DNA from: Buxus sempervirens
Lineage: Eukaryota; Streptophyta; Magnoliopsida; Buxales; Buxaceae
Reading direction: 5' to 3'
NCBI GenBank assembly: GCA_947561395.2
Contig: OX387192.1
Location: 5,394,001-5,458,000, forward strand
Length of the DNA stretch: 64,000 nt
A program made the position numbers and the translations under genes. The notes beneath the pieces are model-generated. The model made no database searches and was not told where the DNA came from. It saw only the letters and a list, made by a program, of their open reading frames with translations. Below, piece after piece: positions 48,985-59,840 of this stretch (position 1 is the stretch's first letter; each line of letters starts with the position of its first letter).

Positions 48985-51337
48985 GTTTGGTTGAAAAAAA
49001 TTTCGAACCGTTTTTCTGAAAAACGATTCAAAAACTGCTTCGTTTTTAGAAACCGAATTTTTCCGTTTCTGAAAACGACGAACCGTTTTTTTAAATGGCA
49101 TATTTGTAATAATTAATTTCTTCCCTCTTCGAGAGAACCTCGGGTCCTCTTCTTCGCACAAAAGGCAACAAAACAGAACTCTTCTTCCTCGAGTGCGGCA
49201 TCCAAGTGGGAGAAGAAGCAAAAATCAAAGGTATTTCTCCCAATGTAAGTCCCTCTCAAAGCTCTCGTCTCTCTATCAATTTCTTGTCACGATTTCACTG
49301 CACATTCTATTTCATTTCTGAAATGGTGAATTCCTTCAAGTTTTACTGTTCGTTCTTGTTCTTGGGGAGAAATCTCCATTGATAGCTAAAGAAGTACAAG
49401 CCACGTTTGGAACCCTAATTTTGATTTTTCCTTTTCTTTCCTTTTTTACATCTGTGATTTTCTGCTTTTACATTACGTCATATTTCTCTTTCCTTCTATA
49501 GAAGAGACGCATCAAGTAAATACAAAATTTGATAGAGTTGCAGTTTAATTTGAATCTCTCTTTTCAACAATAGTTATTATCTATTTATTTTGAAGCATCA
49601 ACTTAACAACTTTAATTGTTAATTTTACTGAAAACCTGTTTGTCCCCAGAGAGTTGCAGTTTCTGATTTGGAAGTTCTCTAGTGACACTTTTTGCTTAGC
49701 TGAATTCAGCCCTAGTAGTCTCTCTCGTTCTTTGGGGATTTTAGTGGAAATCGCCCTTTTATGTTGAAGGTTCTCAAAGAGAGGGAGTAGGAACTGGAAT
49801 GGGTTTAGCTGGAAAGAATATTTTCTGAACACATTTTTTGGTAAAATTAATCTGTCCACTCGCTTTGCTTTTATGTATCAAGTTGCGTTCCAGTCTGAAA
49901 AGAGTTTTGAGACTTTGCGTGTAGCATGGTAAAATTAAACAGGGGTCGGGCGGGATCTATCTTTGGTAGAGGAGAGATTAATTTGGGGATGGGATGCGAT
50001 GGGCTGGCGGAGGGAACTCAGTTTTTGTCTCGGAATTGATGTGTTTAGAGCAATGTTTAAAGAAAGAGCCTCGCGTTCAGAGGTTCAGTCTTGAGTTTTT
50101 GTATAGAAAGTGATGTGTTTAGAGCAGTGTTTAAGAAAGAGCGTTGTGTTCAGAGGTTCAGTCATTTGCGCCGGTCCACCCGAGAACAAGAACGAACAGT
50201 AAAACAAGGACGAACAACAAGATTTGATACAGAGGCCAAGGTGGAATTGTTGAAGACAAAATTTGCTTTACAATGTTGATACAGAGGCCAAGGTGGATTA
50301 GTAGACCTTATCTGAAATGGTGAAGTGGTTTGGAGGTTTCTGATGCAAGTTGAAGGGTATGGAAGGTCTAGAGGAATACCAATAAGCACTTGAAAGAAGG
50401 TGGTCTTAAATGATTTGAAGACACATAATCTATATGAAAATGTGCTCTTTGACATATTGGGATGGCAAAACAGGATCTCCGTTCCAGCTACGTCTATATT
50501 TTTGTTTTTGTTTTTTGGTGGTTGCTAAAATGGCCCTTACCTTGTTTGGAGTAGGCATCTTTGTGGTTTCTTCTTTGAATGTTTATGCTGCAAAAGTCCA
50601 TGATATATAACTTCTAAGGCTTAGTCAGATTTTTAGTTCTTATACTATATTTCCTGCTCACTTTGCGGGAAGTAGTGGTGTTTGTTTAAGCTGCTTTGTA
50701 TTTGTGAGTAAGAGGTGGAGGGGAATATAGAAGTTGGTAAGGCATTTGATTGCAAGATTATGATCGCATTGTTAGTTGCATTTTTTTGTTTTTAGGATTC
50801 CTCTGCAATGGGATGCTTAGATGGTGTGGGTTCCAACATTAACTAGCTATCATCGACTAATGCATGCTGCATGTTTGTAAAAATGCCTCAATCAGTTTAT
50901 TTCAAAGAAATGGAAAATGACTAAAATGGAGAACAATCTCATGTTAACTACTTGACCTTATGATTAATGTTATTTTTAAAATTCCTTTTCCCTTTTAATT
51001 AATTAAGAGACCTTTTCCAAGTTCTGTCATCGTACTTGCAATTGGCCTAATTTTTCATATGGAAAGCTTTTTATCACCTGCTTATAATATATTCTAATGA
51101 CTTATTGTGGAGCTGTTTAGTATTCAGGATTATGTGCTATTGGTCTTCTGTTGCATGTTTACTTGTAAATTTTGCTATGTTTATAAGTACAATGGTTTTA
51201 TCATTGGTCATGTAAAATCTTCATGAAGCCTCTATTTTTCTAAATACATAATTTTTTTCTTCTTGCTACTCACAAGACATAGCTGAATCATGCCTTTTCA
51301 TTTATGATATCTTTATCTTTATCTTCATACAGATATA
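48985..51337. other. Non-coding left half of the Harbinger element
   Basis: A likely long 5' leader with introns: AATGTAAGTCCC near 49240 could be a donor, and TTCATACAG just before the transposase ATG a matching acceptor. A 74-bp duplication (GTGTTTAGAGCA at 50041 and 50115) and a 51-bp duplication (GATACAGAGGCCAAGGTGGA near 50227 and 50278) are present. No Myb-like ORF seen. Confidence 0.5.
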
Positions 51338-52772
51338 ATGGAGTCAGACAACGACTTAGAAGAAGAGTCATATAGTGACTCTATATTTCATGATGATGAC
51401 TCTCATTCAGATGGGGATTATGATAATCTAGAATCTGATGAGGAACACGATTTGATGGTGGAAATGGTCGTGGTAGAAGCAATTGCAAATCATTATAATA
51501 TGTACTTTTGTAAATCACCATATAGAAGTGATGATTACAGTGGTGCAAATTATGTGATGAATATCTTAAATGGCAATCCTCAAAGGTGTTTTGATATACT
51601 TAGGATGGAGAAACATGTATTTTTATTTCTTTGTCATACCCTTAAGGAGAAGAAGTTTTTATATGAGTCACGTTATGTAAGCATGGAAGAGCAAGTGGCC
51701 ATGTTTCTTATGACCTTGGGGCATAATCAAAGAAATCGAATGATTGCTGATCGTTTTCAACACTCTGGAGAAACTGTTTCTAGACACTTTAAAATTGTTT
51801 TAAAAGCTATATTACAATTGGGGAAAGAGACTATCGTGCCGCCATCTTTTCAAGAAACTCCAAATGAGATTCGCAATAACATGAAGTACTATCCCTGGTT
51901 CAAGGTAAATGAAGAAAGCATGTCTTATTTAGTAGTATTTAACTTGTATTTGAAATCAAAATTAATTTTTTATTTGTTATCTCTTATAGGATTGTATTGG
52001 AGCAATAGATGGGACACATATTAATGCTTATGTTCCAGTGAAGAAACAAGTTCCATATCGTGGGAGAAAAACTATTACCACACAGAATGTAATGTGTGCC
52101 TGCTCATTTGATATGAAGTTTACATTTGTCTATACAGGTTGGGAGGGCACCACGCATGATTCTCGGGTTCTTTTAGATGCAATCAATAATCCAGCTTTGA
52201 ACTTTCCCCACCCTCCCCCAGGTATATATGTACACACTTTCAATTATGAAATTGAGTTCTAATATCAAATCATAATTTTTAACAATTATCATGTTGTCTT
52301 AGGTAAGTACTATGTTTTGGACTCTGGTTATACTGGCATGGCGGGTTATCTTATACCTTATCGCGGAGAGCGATATCATTTACGAGACTTTCGAGGAAGA
52401 GGTCGACAGGCACATACATCTAAAGAATTATTTAATCATGTTCATTCTTCGTTACGTAACGTGATAGAACGTTGCTTTGGTGTATTGAAAGCTCGGTTTC
52501 CAATTTTAAAGCTTATGCCTTCGTACTCTCTTCGCACACAAGGATACATTGTTATTGCAACGTGCACAATTCACAATTTCATTAGACATGAGACACAAAG
52601 GGATCAGTTATTTGAAGAATATGGAAGGGAAGGCTTGATTCTAGATGAAGATGGACACAATGTAGAGCCTTCGGAAGGTAGTTCACAAGCAGCTCGACAA
52701 AGAGAAATGATTGCACTTAGAGATAGAATTGCATATGAAATGGCAATAGCTAATGGTGTAAGAGTTGTTTAG
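51338..52772 (+). CDS. PIF/Harbinger DDE transposase, apparently intact
   Basis: Exons 51338-51904, 51990-52221 and 52303-52772 join in frame with GT-AG introns (phases 0 and 1); 422 residues, normal for the family. Order: acidic N-terminus (1-40), helix-turn-helix-like region about 118-158 (EEQVAMFLMTLGHNQRN, GETVSRHF), then the DDE_4 nuclease: DCIGAIDGTHI (D196), THDSRVL (D246), LDSGY (D273) and VIERCFGVLKARFPILK (E322). It ends with YIVIATCTIHNFIRHE and a polar tail. It would cut and rejoin the element ends at TWA targets. No stop or frame shift is seen, unlike every other transposase in the window. The ATG was chosen as the first in frame after a likely 5' UTR intron acceptor. Confidence 0.9.
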
Positions 52773-53102
52773 ACTATAAATAGGAAAAGAGTTGATGGGA
52801 TTTATCCTTTTTAATTTATGGTACAAAATTTTGATTCCCTTTTTTTTTTTCATAGCAAATTTTTAATAATTTAATAGGCTTGCAAGTTGTATAGTAATGC
52901 ATATTTGTTAATTTTGAAAACTTGAATCGTTTTTTTATCAATTGTTTCCAAACGGGTTTCTTGTCACCTGTTTTCAAAAACCCAAAAAACAGTGATTGTT
53001 ACCAAACGGGTTTCTTGTCACTTGTTTTCAAAAACCAAAAAACAATTCTAACTGTTTTTAGTTTTCAAACTGTTTTTAAAAAAAACGTTACCAAACGGCC
53101 TC

Positions 53103-53105
53103 TTA
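53103..53105. repeat. Harbinger TSD, right copy (TTA)
   Basis: TTA directly after GGCCTC, matching 48916-48918. Confidence 0.93.
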
Positions 53106-53320
53106 GTCTTAGGAAAATCAGCTATTTAGGTTGAAAAGGTCCTTTTTAGAAATATGCTCTTCGGACCACATCTCAATCATTGGGGTGGTAACTTGAAATT
53201 TGAGGGCGTAAACCTGGATCTGAGGGATTATTAATGTCAACCTCTGTGCAATCTTTCTTTGAAAAAGTTTGAACTTTGTCAGGAGATGCATCTTTTTTCT
53301 CAAAATGTGTCTCTTCTAAG

Positions 53321-55295
53321 TTTGATTTTTGCTTGAGATACTTATATATAACTTAAACTGGATAAACAAAAAAAGGTAGCTATAATCATTCAAATATTCA
53401 ATCATTTATAAATAATTTTATCATATCTAACTAAATTACCAAACACTGTAAAAATAAACTATATACAGCAATTATGATATTTGAAATAGTGATTTTTTTA
53501 AGAAAGAAACTTGAAGGTTGAAATAGTATCTCAAATAAGGTCAAATTTGATGGAGATCCTAAAAATATTAATGATAAATAATTGCCACTTGCAAGTCAAT
53601 TAAATCATAATACACCTCAATAAAAGACTAATTTAAAAATTATTTAAACAAACCTCAAATACACAGCCACGATCACAAAGAAAGGGGGTAAAAAATATAA
53701 TAAACCATTTAAAAATTAAAGAATTTTTTTGAAAGAAAACAATAGATCCGGTGACTATTATATCGAAGTTTTTTTTTCTTTTTTAGGGTTTATGAACTTT
53801 AAAGTGACGAAGCCATTGAAGGTTGGTTTCAAGTGAGAGCTAAAGGGAAAAAAATAATAGAAATAGGAAAAGGAAACTAACCTAGGTGATGTGTGAGAGA
53901 ATATCACAAGCAAAGCAATATGGAGAGATGTTGGTAAACCACGAAGGATAAATCTTAATTAGAAATTGTTGAATAGATGTTGATAACCCATAGAAGGAGA
54001 AATCTTGGACTTGAGTTTGGGATCGGACACAACTTCCATCATGACTCTTTCTCTCTCCCACTTTGATTTAGAAATGGGTTCCAATCTCTTATTTTTAATT
54101 TACATCAATTTCTAATTTCTTATCTCTTATTTCTTATTTCCAATCTCTTAGTTCTTACTTTAATAAAATTTTGAATCTTTTTGTTTAAAAAAAAAAAAAA
54201 AAAAAGGTTTCAATCTCTTATTTACGTCACTCTCCAATTGTTGACTCTCTCTCTCTCTCCCACTTTGATTTAGAAACATTCTTTTTGTTTTAAGTCACTT
54301 TCCAATTGTTGACTCTCTCTTTCCCACTTTGATTTAGAAATATTCTTTTTGTTTAAGCACCTGCCATGGGATGTCGCCATTTGGAGTTGATAAAAAATCA
54401 AAACCATTCAATGAGTAGACTAGATGGTGGACCATGCTTAATTAGTGAGCAAACACAAAATTTGAAAGGAGGCATAAGGGCCATTTCCGTATGAGGCATA
54501 AAGGTAAATTAAGAGGTTAGGGTGAGCTATATAGCTCTACCCTGGTAAAGCCCCAAAATCAAGATACTAGATGGGGTAGCAAACATGATCAATCACCAGA
54601 TATAGGAAGGACCTCAACAAGATCCATGGTGAAACTATCATTGTAGCTTAATCCAGATACAGGAAGGCTTTTCCAAGATACATGGAGTAATACAAATATG
54701 GAATATCAGGAAATAATAAAACAAAGTTCAATCCTCATTCACTATCTAAGTCGATGCTTATATCTAGCTAAGCCCACTAGTGACCAAACAACATCTACTA
54801 AACGTGACAATAGTAATTCATCTATAACTCATCTCAACCATATACAGGCTATGTCACTCGAAGATAATTCCTACAAGATACACATAAGTTATAACACAAT
54901 ACAACCATGATAAAATACTTGACATATGTTTAGAAATATTTCTGTATACTTGCAAATCATTAAATTTAGGAAACATTAAGTTTTGAAAAAATACTCCTAT
55001 CGGCATGTCGAGCAATAGTGTTTGGTATGTCGAACACATTTGTCAAGCTATATCGAAGAGATCTACCGAACGATCCAATGCAAACTGTTCTATGGAAGAC
55101 GTTTTGAAGCTTTTCGACATGTCGAGGAATACTTGTTAAAGACATCTTAGAATGTCAAGAACTCTTTCAAGACACTATCAAAATTTAGGCAAACTCTTGA
55201 AGTTTTGTGATGAAATCCTCTTCGGCATGTTGATGAGACATGTTAAAGCAACCTTGAGAAAATGCATTCTTTAGATTTCATGTCGAACCATTCTC
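53321..55295. other. 5' non-coding part of the hAT element and its flank, unit 1
   Basis: No coding signal. It contains an A-rich run near 54187-54206, CT-rich patches (GACTCTCTCTCTCTCTCCCAC) and a duplicated block (AATTGTTGACTCTCTC then TTTGATTTAGAAA) at about 54236 and 54304. 54557-55295 is flanking DNA with GCATGTCGA/ATGTCGAAC motifs. All of it is repeated at 56950-58929. Confidence 0.6.
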
Positions 55296-56960
55296 AATGA
55301 TATCATGCTTACCACAAAACGCAGAAACTTCACTAAAAAGAGAATTCCATCCATCATCTCGCATTAACTATATCCAAGTCTTAGATATCTCAACAAAACA
55401 CATGGCATTAACAGTATCTTGATCTCTTTGTTGAAGTGTCTATAACAATTCATTGGTAATTGCCAAAAGATTTTTCGTTAGAAATAAACTCAAAAGTTTC
55501 TATCGAATCTAATAAAGAAAAAGCTTTTGCTCTCTGTTCTGAAGTGGGAGCATCCTCCATAATATTTTCAAGTACCTCGACCACAGAAGAGAATAATAAG
55601 ATTAAGTTAACTAGTGCGTTATAACTTGAACCCCAACGTTTATCGCCAGCTCGTTAAAGACCAATCGTTTGATTTAATCCCCTCCCACTTTGAAGTTCTT
55701 CATTTATCAATTCTTTAAAAACTTTGCTGCTTGTTTCTCTCGAAGAATATCACGATATTTGCATGAAGCCAAAACAATGTTCAAATTGAGGCAACTAAGT
55801 TAAAAAATGAGACAATTTAAATATGGTTTTTTGCCACAAAAACCAATGCTAACTATAACTGGTGAGCAAAGAAATGAATATAATGTGCTGATTCATTCTC
55901 TCTCATAATAAGTCTCTTAAGTCCCTTAAACTCACAGCTCATGTTACTACTCCATCATATCCTTGCCCATGTAATCTAGATGTATCCAATCTATGATAAG
56001 AAAGTACTGATTCAATTACCGGTTTGAGTGATTACTGCAGTAGTGTCAGAAACATGCTTAATGCTGAGAAATCACTCTATCATACATCCTTGTTCATTCA
56101 CATAACGTAAAACTACAACCATTTGCTCTTTACATGAGATATCTCGCAACTCATCAATTAAGATAGAAAAAGGACTCTCTCTAAGATTCTTAATGATAGC
56201 ATTTGTGGTTTCAGTAGCTGCAGCACTTCCAATATCCTTTTGGATATTTGATGAAGTCAATTTAAGATTCTCAAGAGCATTTTCTCTAACAACTTTATTG
56301 ATGATTTGATATCATCAATGCATTCATCAAGAAATCTCAAGAGTTCAAGAAAATTCCCTTGATTTGTTAACTCTGATGATTCATCATGTCCATGGAAAGC
56401 CAATCCTTGTTGTAGAAAAAATTGGATGCAATTGATTGAAGCAGTCAATTAAGTATGATAGCTACTTTGCTTACAATCTGATTGCTTAGAGAAAAATGTT
56501 TGAACATGTTGTTTCTGGTTCATCAAATTCAAACACTTTGCATGCCTAAGTTGTGCACTCCAATTCCTGAAACCCCCTATTGCAAAAGAATCATTTCCGA
56601 CTTGCTCTTGATTGTTTGGTTTAAACAGATAACAGTATAGACAAAAAGCAGCATCTTTTTCTATACTGTATTCTAACCATGTGGGATATATCTCAAATCA
56701 TCTAGACAGAAATTTTCAAAAAGAATCACTAATCTTAGTCTTAGGAAAATCAGCTATTTAGGTTGAAAACGTCCTTTTAAGAAATATGCTCTTCGGACCA
56801 CATCTCGATCATTGGGTGGTAACTTGAAATTTGAGGGCGTAAACCTGGATCTGAGGGATTATTAATGTCGACCTCTGTGCAATCTTTCTTTGAAAAAGTT
56901 TAAACTTTGTTAGGAGACGCATCTTTTTTCTCAAAATGCGTCTCTTCTAAGTTTGGTTTT
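55296..56960 (-). pseudogene. hAT transposase relic, second copy (lacks the C-terminus)
   Basis: Carries the same TTF-finger and DUF4371 parts as the first copy (56260-56072: ETTNAIIKNLRESPFSILID, ISCKEQMVVVLRYVNEQG). It is cut at 55296 by the duplication breakpoint, so the dimerisation domain is missing. Its N-terminal SYHPND region has the CGA codon where copy 1 has TGA, but it has lost one base of the GGGG/CCCC there (about 56814), a different lesion. It is continuous across the Harbinger target. Confidence 0.87.
56735..56737. other. Empty Harbinger target site
   Basis: ACTAATCTTAGTCTTAGG with a single TTA. Unit 1 reads ACTAATCTTA-[element]-TTAGTCTTAGG. This is the pre-insertion allele preserved in the duplicate. 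Confidence 0.93.
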
Positions 56961-58929
56961 CTCTTGAGATACTTATATATAACTTAAACTAGATAAAAAA
57001 AAAATGTAGCTATAATCATTTAAATATTCAATAATTTATAAATAATTTTATCATATCTAACTAAATTACCAAACATTGTAAAAATAAACTATATACAACA
57101 ATTATGATATTTGAAATAGTGATTTTTTAAGAAAGAAACTTGAAGGTTGAAATAGTATCTCAAATAAGGTCAAATTTGATGGAGATCCTAAAAATATTAA
57201 TGATAAATAATTGCCGCTTGCAAGTCAATTAAATCATAATACACCTCAATAAAAGACTAACATTTAAAAATTATTTAAACAAACCTCAAATACACAGCCA
57301 TGATCACAAAGAGAGGGGGTAAAAAATATAATAAACCATTTAAAAATTAAAGAATTTTTTTGAAAGAAAACAATAGATCCGGTGACTATTATATCCAAGT
57401 TTTTTTTTCTTTTTTAGGGTTTATGAAATTTAAAGTGACGAAGCCATTGAAGGTTGGTTTCAAGTGAGAGCTAAAGGGAAAAAAATAATAAAAATAGGAA
57501 AAGGAAACTAACCTAGGTGCTGTGTGAGAGAATATCACGAGCAAAGCAATATGGAGAGATGTTGGTAAACCACGAAGGAGAAATCTTAATTAGAAATCGT
57601 TGAATAGATGTTGATAACCCATAGAAGGAGAAATCTTGGACTTAAGTTTGGGATCGGACACAACTTCCATCATGACTCTTTCTCTCTTCCACTTTGATTT
57701 AGAAATGGGTTCCAATCTCTTATTTTTAATTTATGTCAATTTCTAATTTCTTATCTCTTATTTCTTATTTATCTCTTATTTCCAATCTCTTAGTTCTTAC
57801 TTTAATAAAATTTTGAATCTTTTTGTTTTTTTTTTTTAAAAAAAGGTTCCAATCTCTTATTTACGTCACTTTCCAATTGTTGACTCTCTCTCTCTCCCAC
57901 TTTGATTTAGAAACATTCTTTTTGTTTTAAGTCACTTTCCAATTGTTGACTCTCTCTTTCCCACTTTGATTTAGAAATATTCTTTTTGTTTAAGCACCTG
58001 CCATGGGATGTCGCCATTTGGAGTTGATAAAAAATCAAAACCATTCAATGAGTAGACTAGATGGTGGACCATGCTTAGTGAGCAAACACAAAATTTGAAA
58101 GGGGGCATAAGGGTCATTTCCGTATGAGGCATAAAGGTAAATTAAGAGGTTAGGGTAGGCTATGTAGCTCTACCCTGGTGAAGCCCCAAAATCAAGATAC
58201 TAGATGGGGTAGCAAACATGATCAATCACCAGATATAGGAAGGACCTCAACAAGATCCATGGTGAAACTATCATTGTAGCTTAATCCAGACACAGGAAGG
58301 CTTTTCCAAGATACATGGAGTAATACAAATATGGAATATCAGGAAATAATAAAACACAAAGTTCAATCCTCATTCACTATCAAGTCGACGCATATATCTA
58401 GCTAAGCCCACTAGTGACCAAACAACATCTACTAAACGTGACAATAGTAATTCATCTATAACTCATCTCAACCATATACAGGCTATGTCACTCGAAGATA
58501 ATTCCTACAAGATACACATAGGTTATAACACAATACAACCATGATAAAATACTTGACATATGTTTAGAAATATGTCTGTATACTTGCAAATCATTAAATT
58601 TAGAAAACATTAAGTTTTGGAAAACTACTCCTATCGGCATGTCGAGCAATAGTGTTTGGTATGTCGAACACATTTGTCAAGCTATATCGAAGAGATCTAC
58701 CGAACGATCCAATGCAAACTATTCTATGGAAGACGTTTTGAAGTTTTTCGACATGTCGAGGAATACTTGTTAAAGACAACTTAGAATGTGAAGAACTCTT
58801 TCAAGACACTATCAAAATTTAGGTAAACTCTTGAAGTTTTGTGATGAAACCCTCTTCGGCATGTTGATGAGACATGTTAAAGCAACCTTGAGAAAATGCA
58901 TTCTTTAGATTTCATGTCGAACCATTCTC

Positions 58930-59349
58930 TACATATCAAGAATACTTAGTGAGGTACGCATTCAATATACCGAAGTATTTCGATACGCAAAAAATCCGTG
59001 TATATGGCATGCTAAAAGATGTGATCATGGCAAAATCTGGATTTCTATTAGGTTCTATGTCTACCTAAATCCAAATAAATCTAAAGTATTGTGTAAAACA
59101 AATTAAAAAACATCAAAAGAAATAAACAATGCTTTCAAAACACAACCAAATCCACTAAAAATAGATGTTGATAAAAAATTAGATAAACATCCAAAATTTA
59201 GGCTTCTCATGAGTAAACCCACATCCAATCTATTTTAACCAAATATAAACAAAAGAGAAGTCTAAAATTATCAAGTGAAGAGAAATACCCTTCATCATTC
59301 CAATAAAAACAAGCCATGTATCAACGTTATAAAAAACATATAATAATAC
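58930..59349. other. Intergenic DNA beyond the duplication
   Basis: AT-rich, no coding signal; continues the unique flank of unit 2. Confidence 0.5.
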
Positions 59350-59444
59350 TAGAGCCGGCAAAAATTGAACCGACCTGACGGGTCAACCCGACTAACCCGA
59401 TTATAAACGGGTTGGGTTGACCCATTTATTAATTGGGTCGGTGC
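59350..59444. mobile_element. hAT-MITE-like end cut by the LTR element
   Basis: Starts TAGAGCCGGCAAAAATTG and continues with GACGGGTCAACCCGACTAAC and GGGTTGGGTTGACCC, like other plant hAT MITE ends. It stops exactly where the LTR begins, so the retroelement probably inserted into it. The other half would lie outside the window. Confidence 0.4.
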
Positions 59445-59534
59445 TGTAGACACCCCAAATTGCACAAATAATCATCAAAAATCATTATCTCCTGGAAAGC
59501 CAGCACAGAATTTGAAGAAAATAAACTTTTATCT

Positions 59535-59676
59535 GTATCCGAATACTCAATCCGGATACAAATACCCTTTCCCGTATCCGGATACTCATACCGGATACAT
59601 GTGAGCCTTAGCGTATCCGGTACCATGTACCGGATACCTTAAGGCCCTTTGTTATCCGGTCTGATATACCGGATAC
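59535..59676. promoter_or_regulatory. Array of four 25-nt palindromes, 39-bp period (LTR U3)
   Basis: Half-sites GTATCCG(G/A) and CCGGATAC separated by about 9 nt at 59535-59559, 59574-59598, 59613-59637 and 59652-59676. Centres fall at 59547, 59586, 59625 and 59664, exactly 39 bp apart. The array lies 160-300 bp upstream of the TATA box. Function unknown; binding sites or RNA hairpins are possible. Confidence 0.9.
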
Positions 59677-59832
59677 CTTAAGTTTGCTCAAAATTAGGGT
59701 TTTCCGAGAGCTTTTCACTTTTACCATCATGTCCCTCATTAAATGAGGGGAAATCGCGGAAATGACCTTAGGGTTTAGGTTGGAGGGGTTCTAGACATTA
59801 ATTTGTGTCTACCAATGACCTTAGCCCTTGCC

Positions 59833-59840
59833 TATAAATA
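59833..59840 (+). promoter_or_regulatory. TATA box of the 59445 LTR
   Basis: TATAAATA in GCCTATAAATAGGAG, about 30 bp upstream of CAAAGGACACACAACTC, a plausible transcript start. Confidence 0.75.

Larger units (their letters stand above)
48919..53102 (+). mobile_element. PIF/Harbinger transposon, 4,184 bp, apparently complete
   Basis: Termini GAGGGTGTTTGGTAACG and, complemented, GAGGCCGTTTGGTAACG match at 15 of 17 positions. The flanking TTA duplications are perfect. The subterminal regions are rich in TTTTGAAAAC/AAAACC segments, including a 52-bp duplication of CCAAACGGGTTTCTTGTCAC at about 52951 and 53003. One transposase gene lies in the right half (51338-52772). The left 2.4 kb (48919-51337) has no long ORF. 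The Myb/SANT-like second protein that autonomous PIF/Harbinger elements usually encode was not found. Confidence 0.95.
46870..53320 (-). pseudogene. hAT transposase relic (TTF zinc finger, DUF4371, dimerisation domain), first copy
   Basis: The N-terminal part upstream of the Harbinger insertion (53320-53106) reads DPGLRPQISSYHPND, then an in-frame TGA (53175-53173), DVVRRAYF and TAA. After the insertion come WLEYSIEKDTAFCLYCYLF (TTF finger, about 48865), the DUF4371 part (48441-48193: ETTNAIIKNLGESPFSILID, ESRDISCKEQMAVVLR), and ELNDRFKEANTKLLLCMNCL (47556-47107). The hAT C-terminal dimerisation motif follows at about 47110-46880 (YPLVYFLITLALILLVATTS, VERAFSAM). Numerous stops and shifts make it dead even without the insertion. 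Confidence 0.88.
46727..54556 (-). mobile_element. hAT-superfamily element (TTF/ZMYM1-like transposase), host of the Harbinger insertion
   Basis: The left end CAGTGGCGTAGCCAGGATT resembles the CAGTGGCGGAGCCAGGA end common on such elements. The right end, complemented, reads GGGGCTTTACCAGGGTAGAG, a weak match. The transposase relic runs on the minus strand between them and is split by the Harbinger element at 48919-53102. No 8-bp duplication was found, so the outer limits are approximate. Confidence 0.6.
47488..55295. repeat. Tandem duplication, unit 1 (contains the Harbinger element)
   Basis: Unit 1 begins CAATGATATCATGCTTACC and ends ...GTCGAACCATTCTC. Apart from the 4,187 bp of Harbinger plus its extra TTA, it aligns colinearly with unit 2 at a few percent divergence by eye. 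It starts inside the hAT transposase and ends about 740 bp beyond the hAT right end. Confidence 0.92.
55296..58929. repeat. Tandem duplication, unit 2 (no Harbinger)
   Basis: 3,634 bp. The junction with unit 1 is at 55295/55296 (ACCATTCTC|AATGATATC), with at most one base of microhomology. It ends at 58929, after which unique sequence (TACATATCAAGAATAC) continues. Confidence 0.92.
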
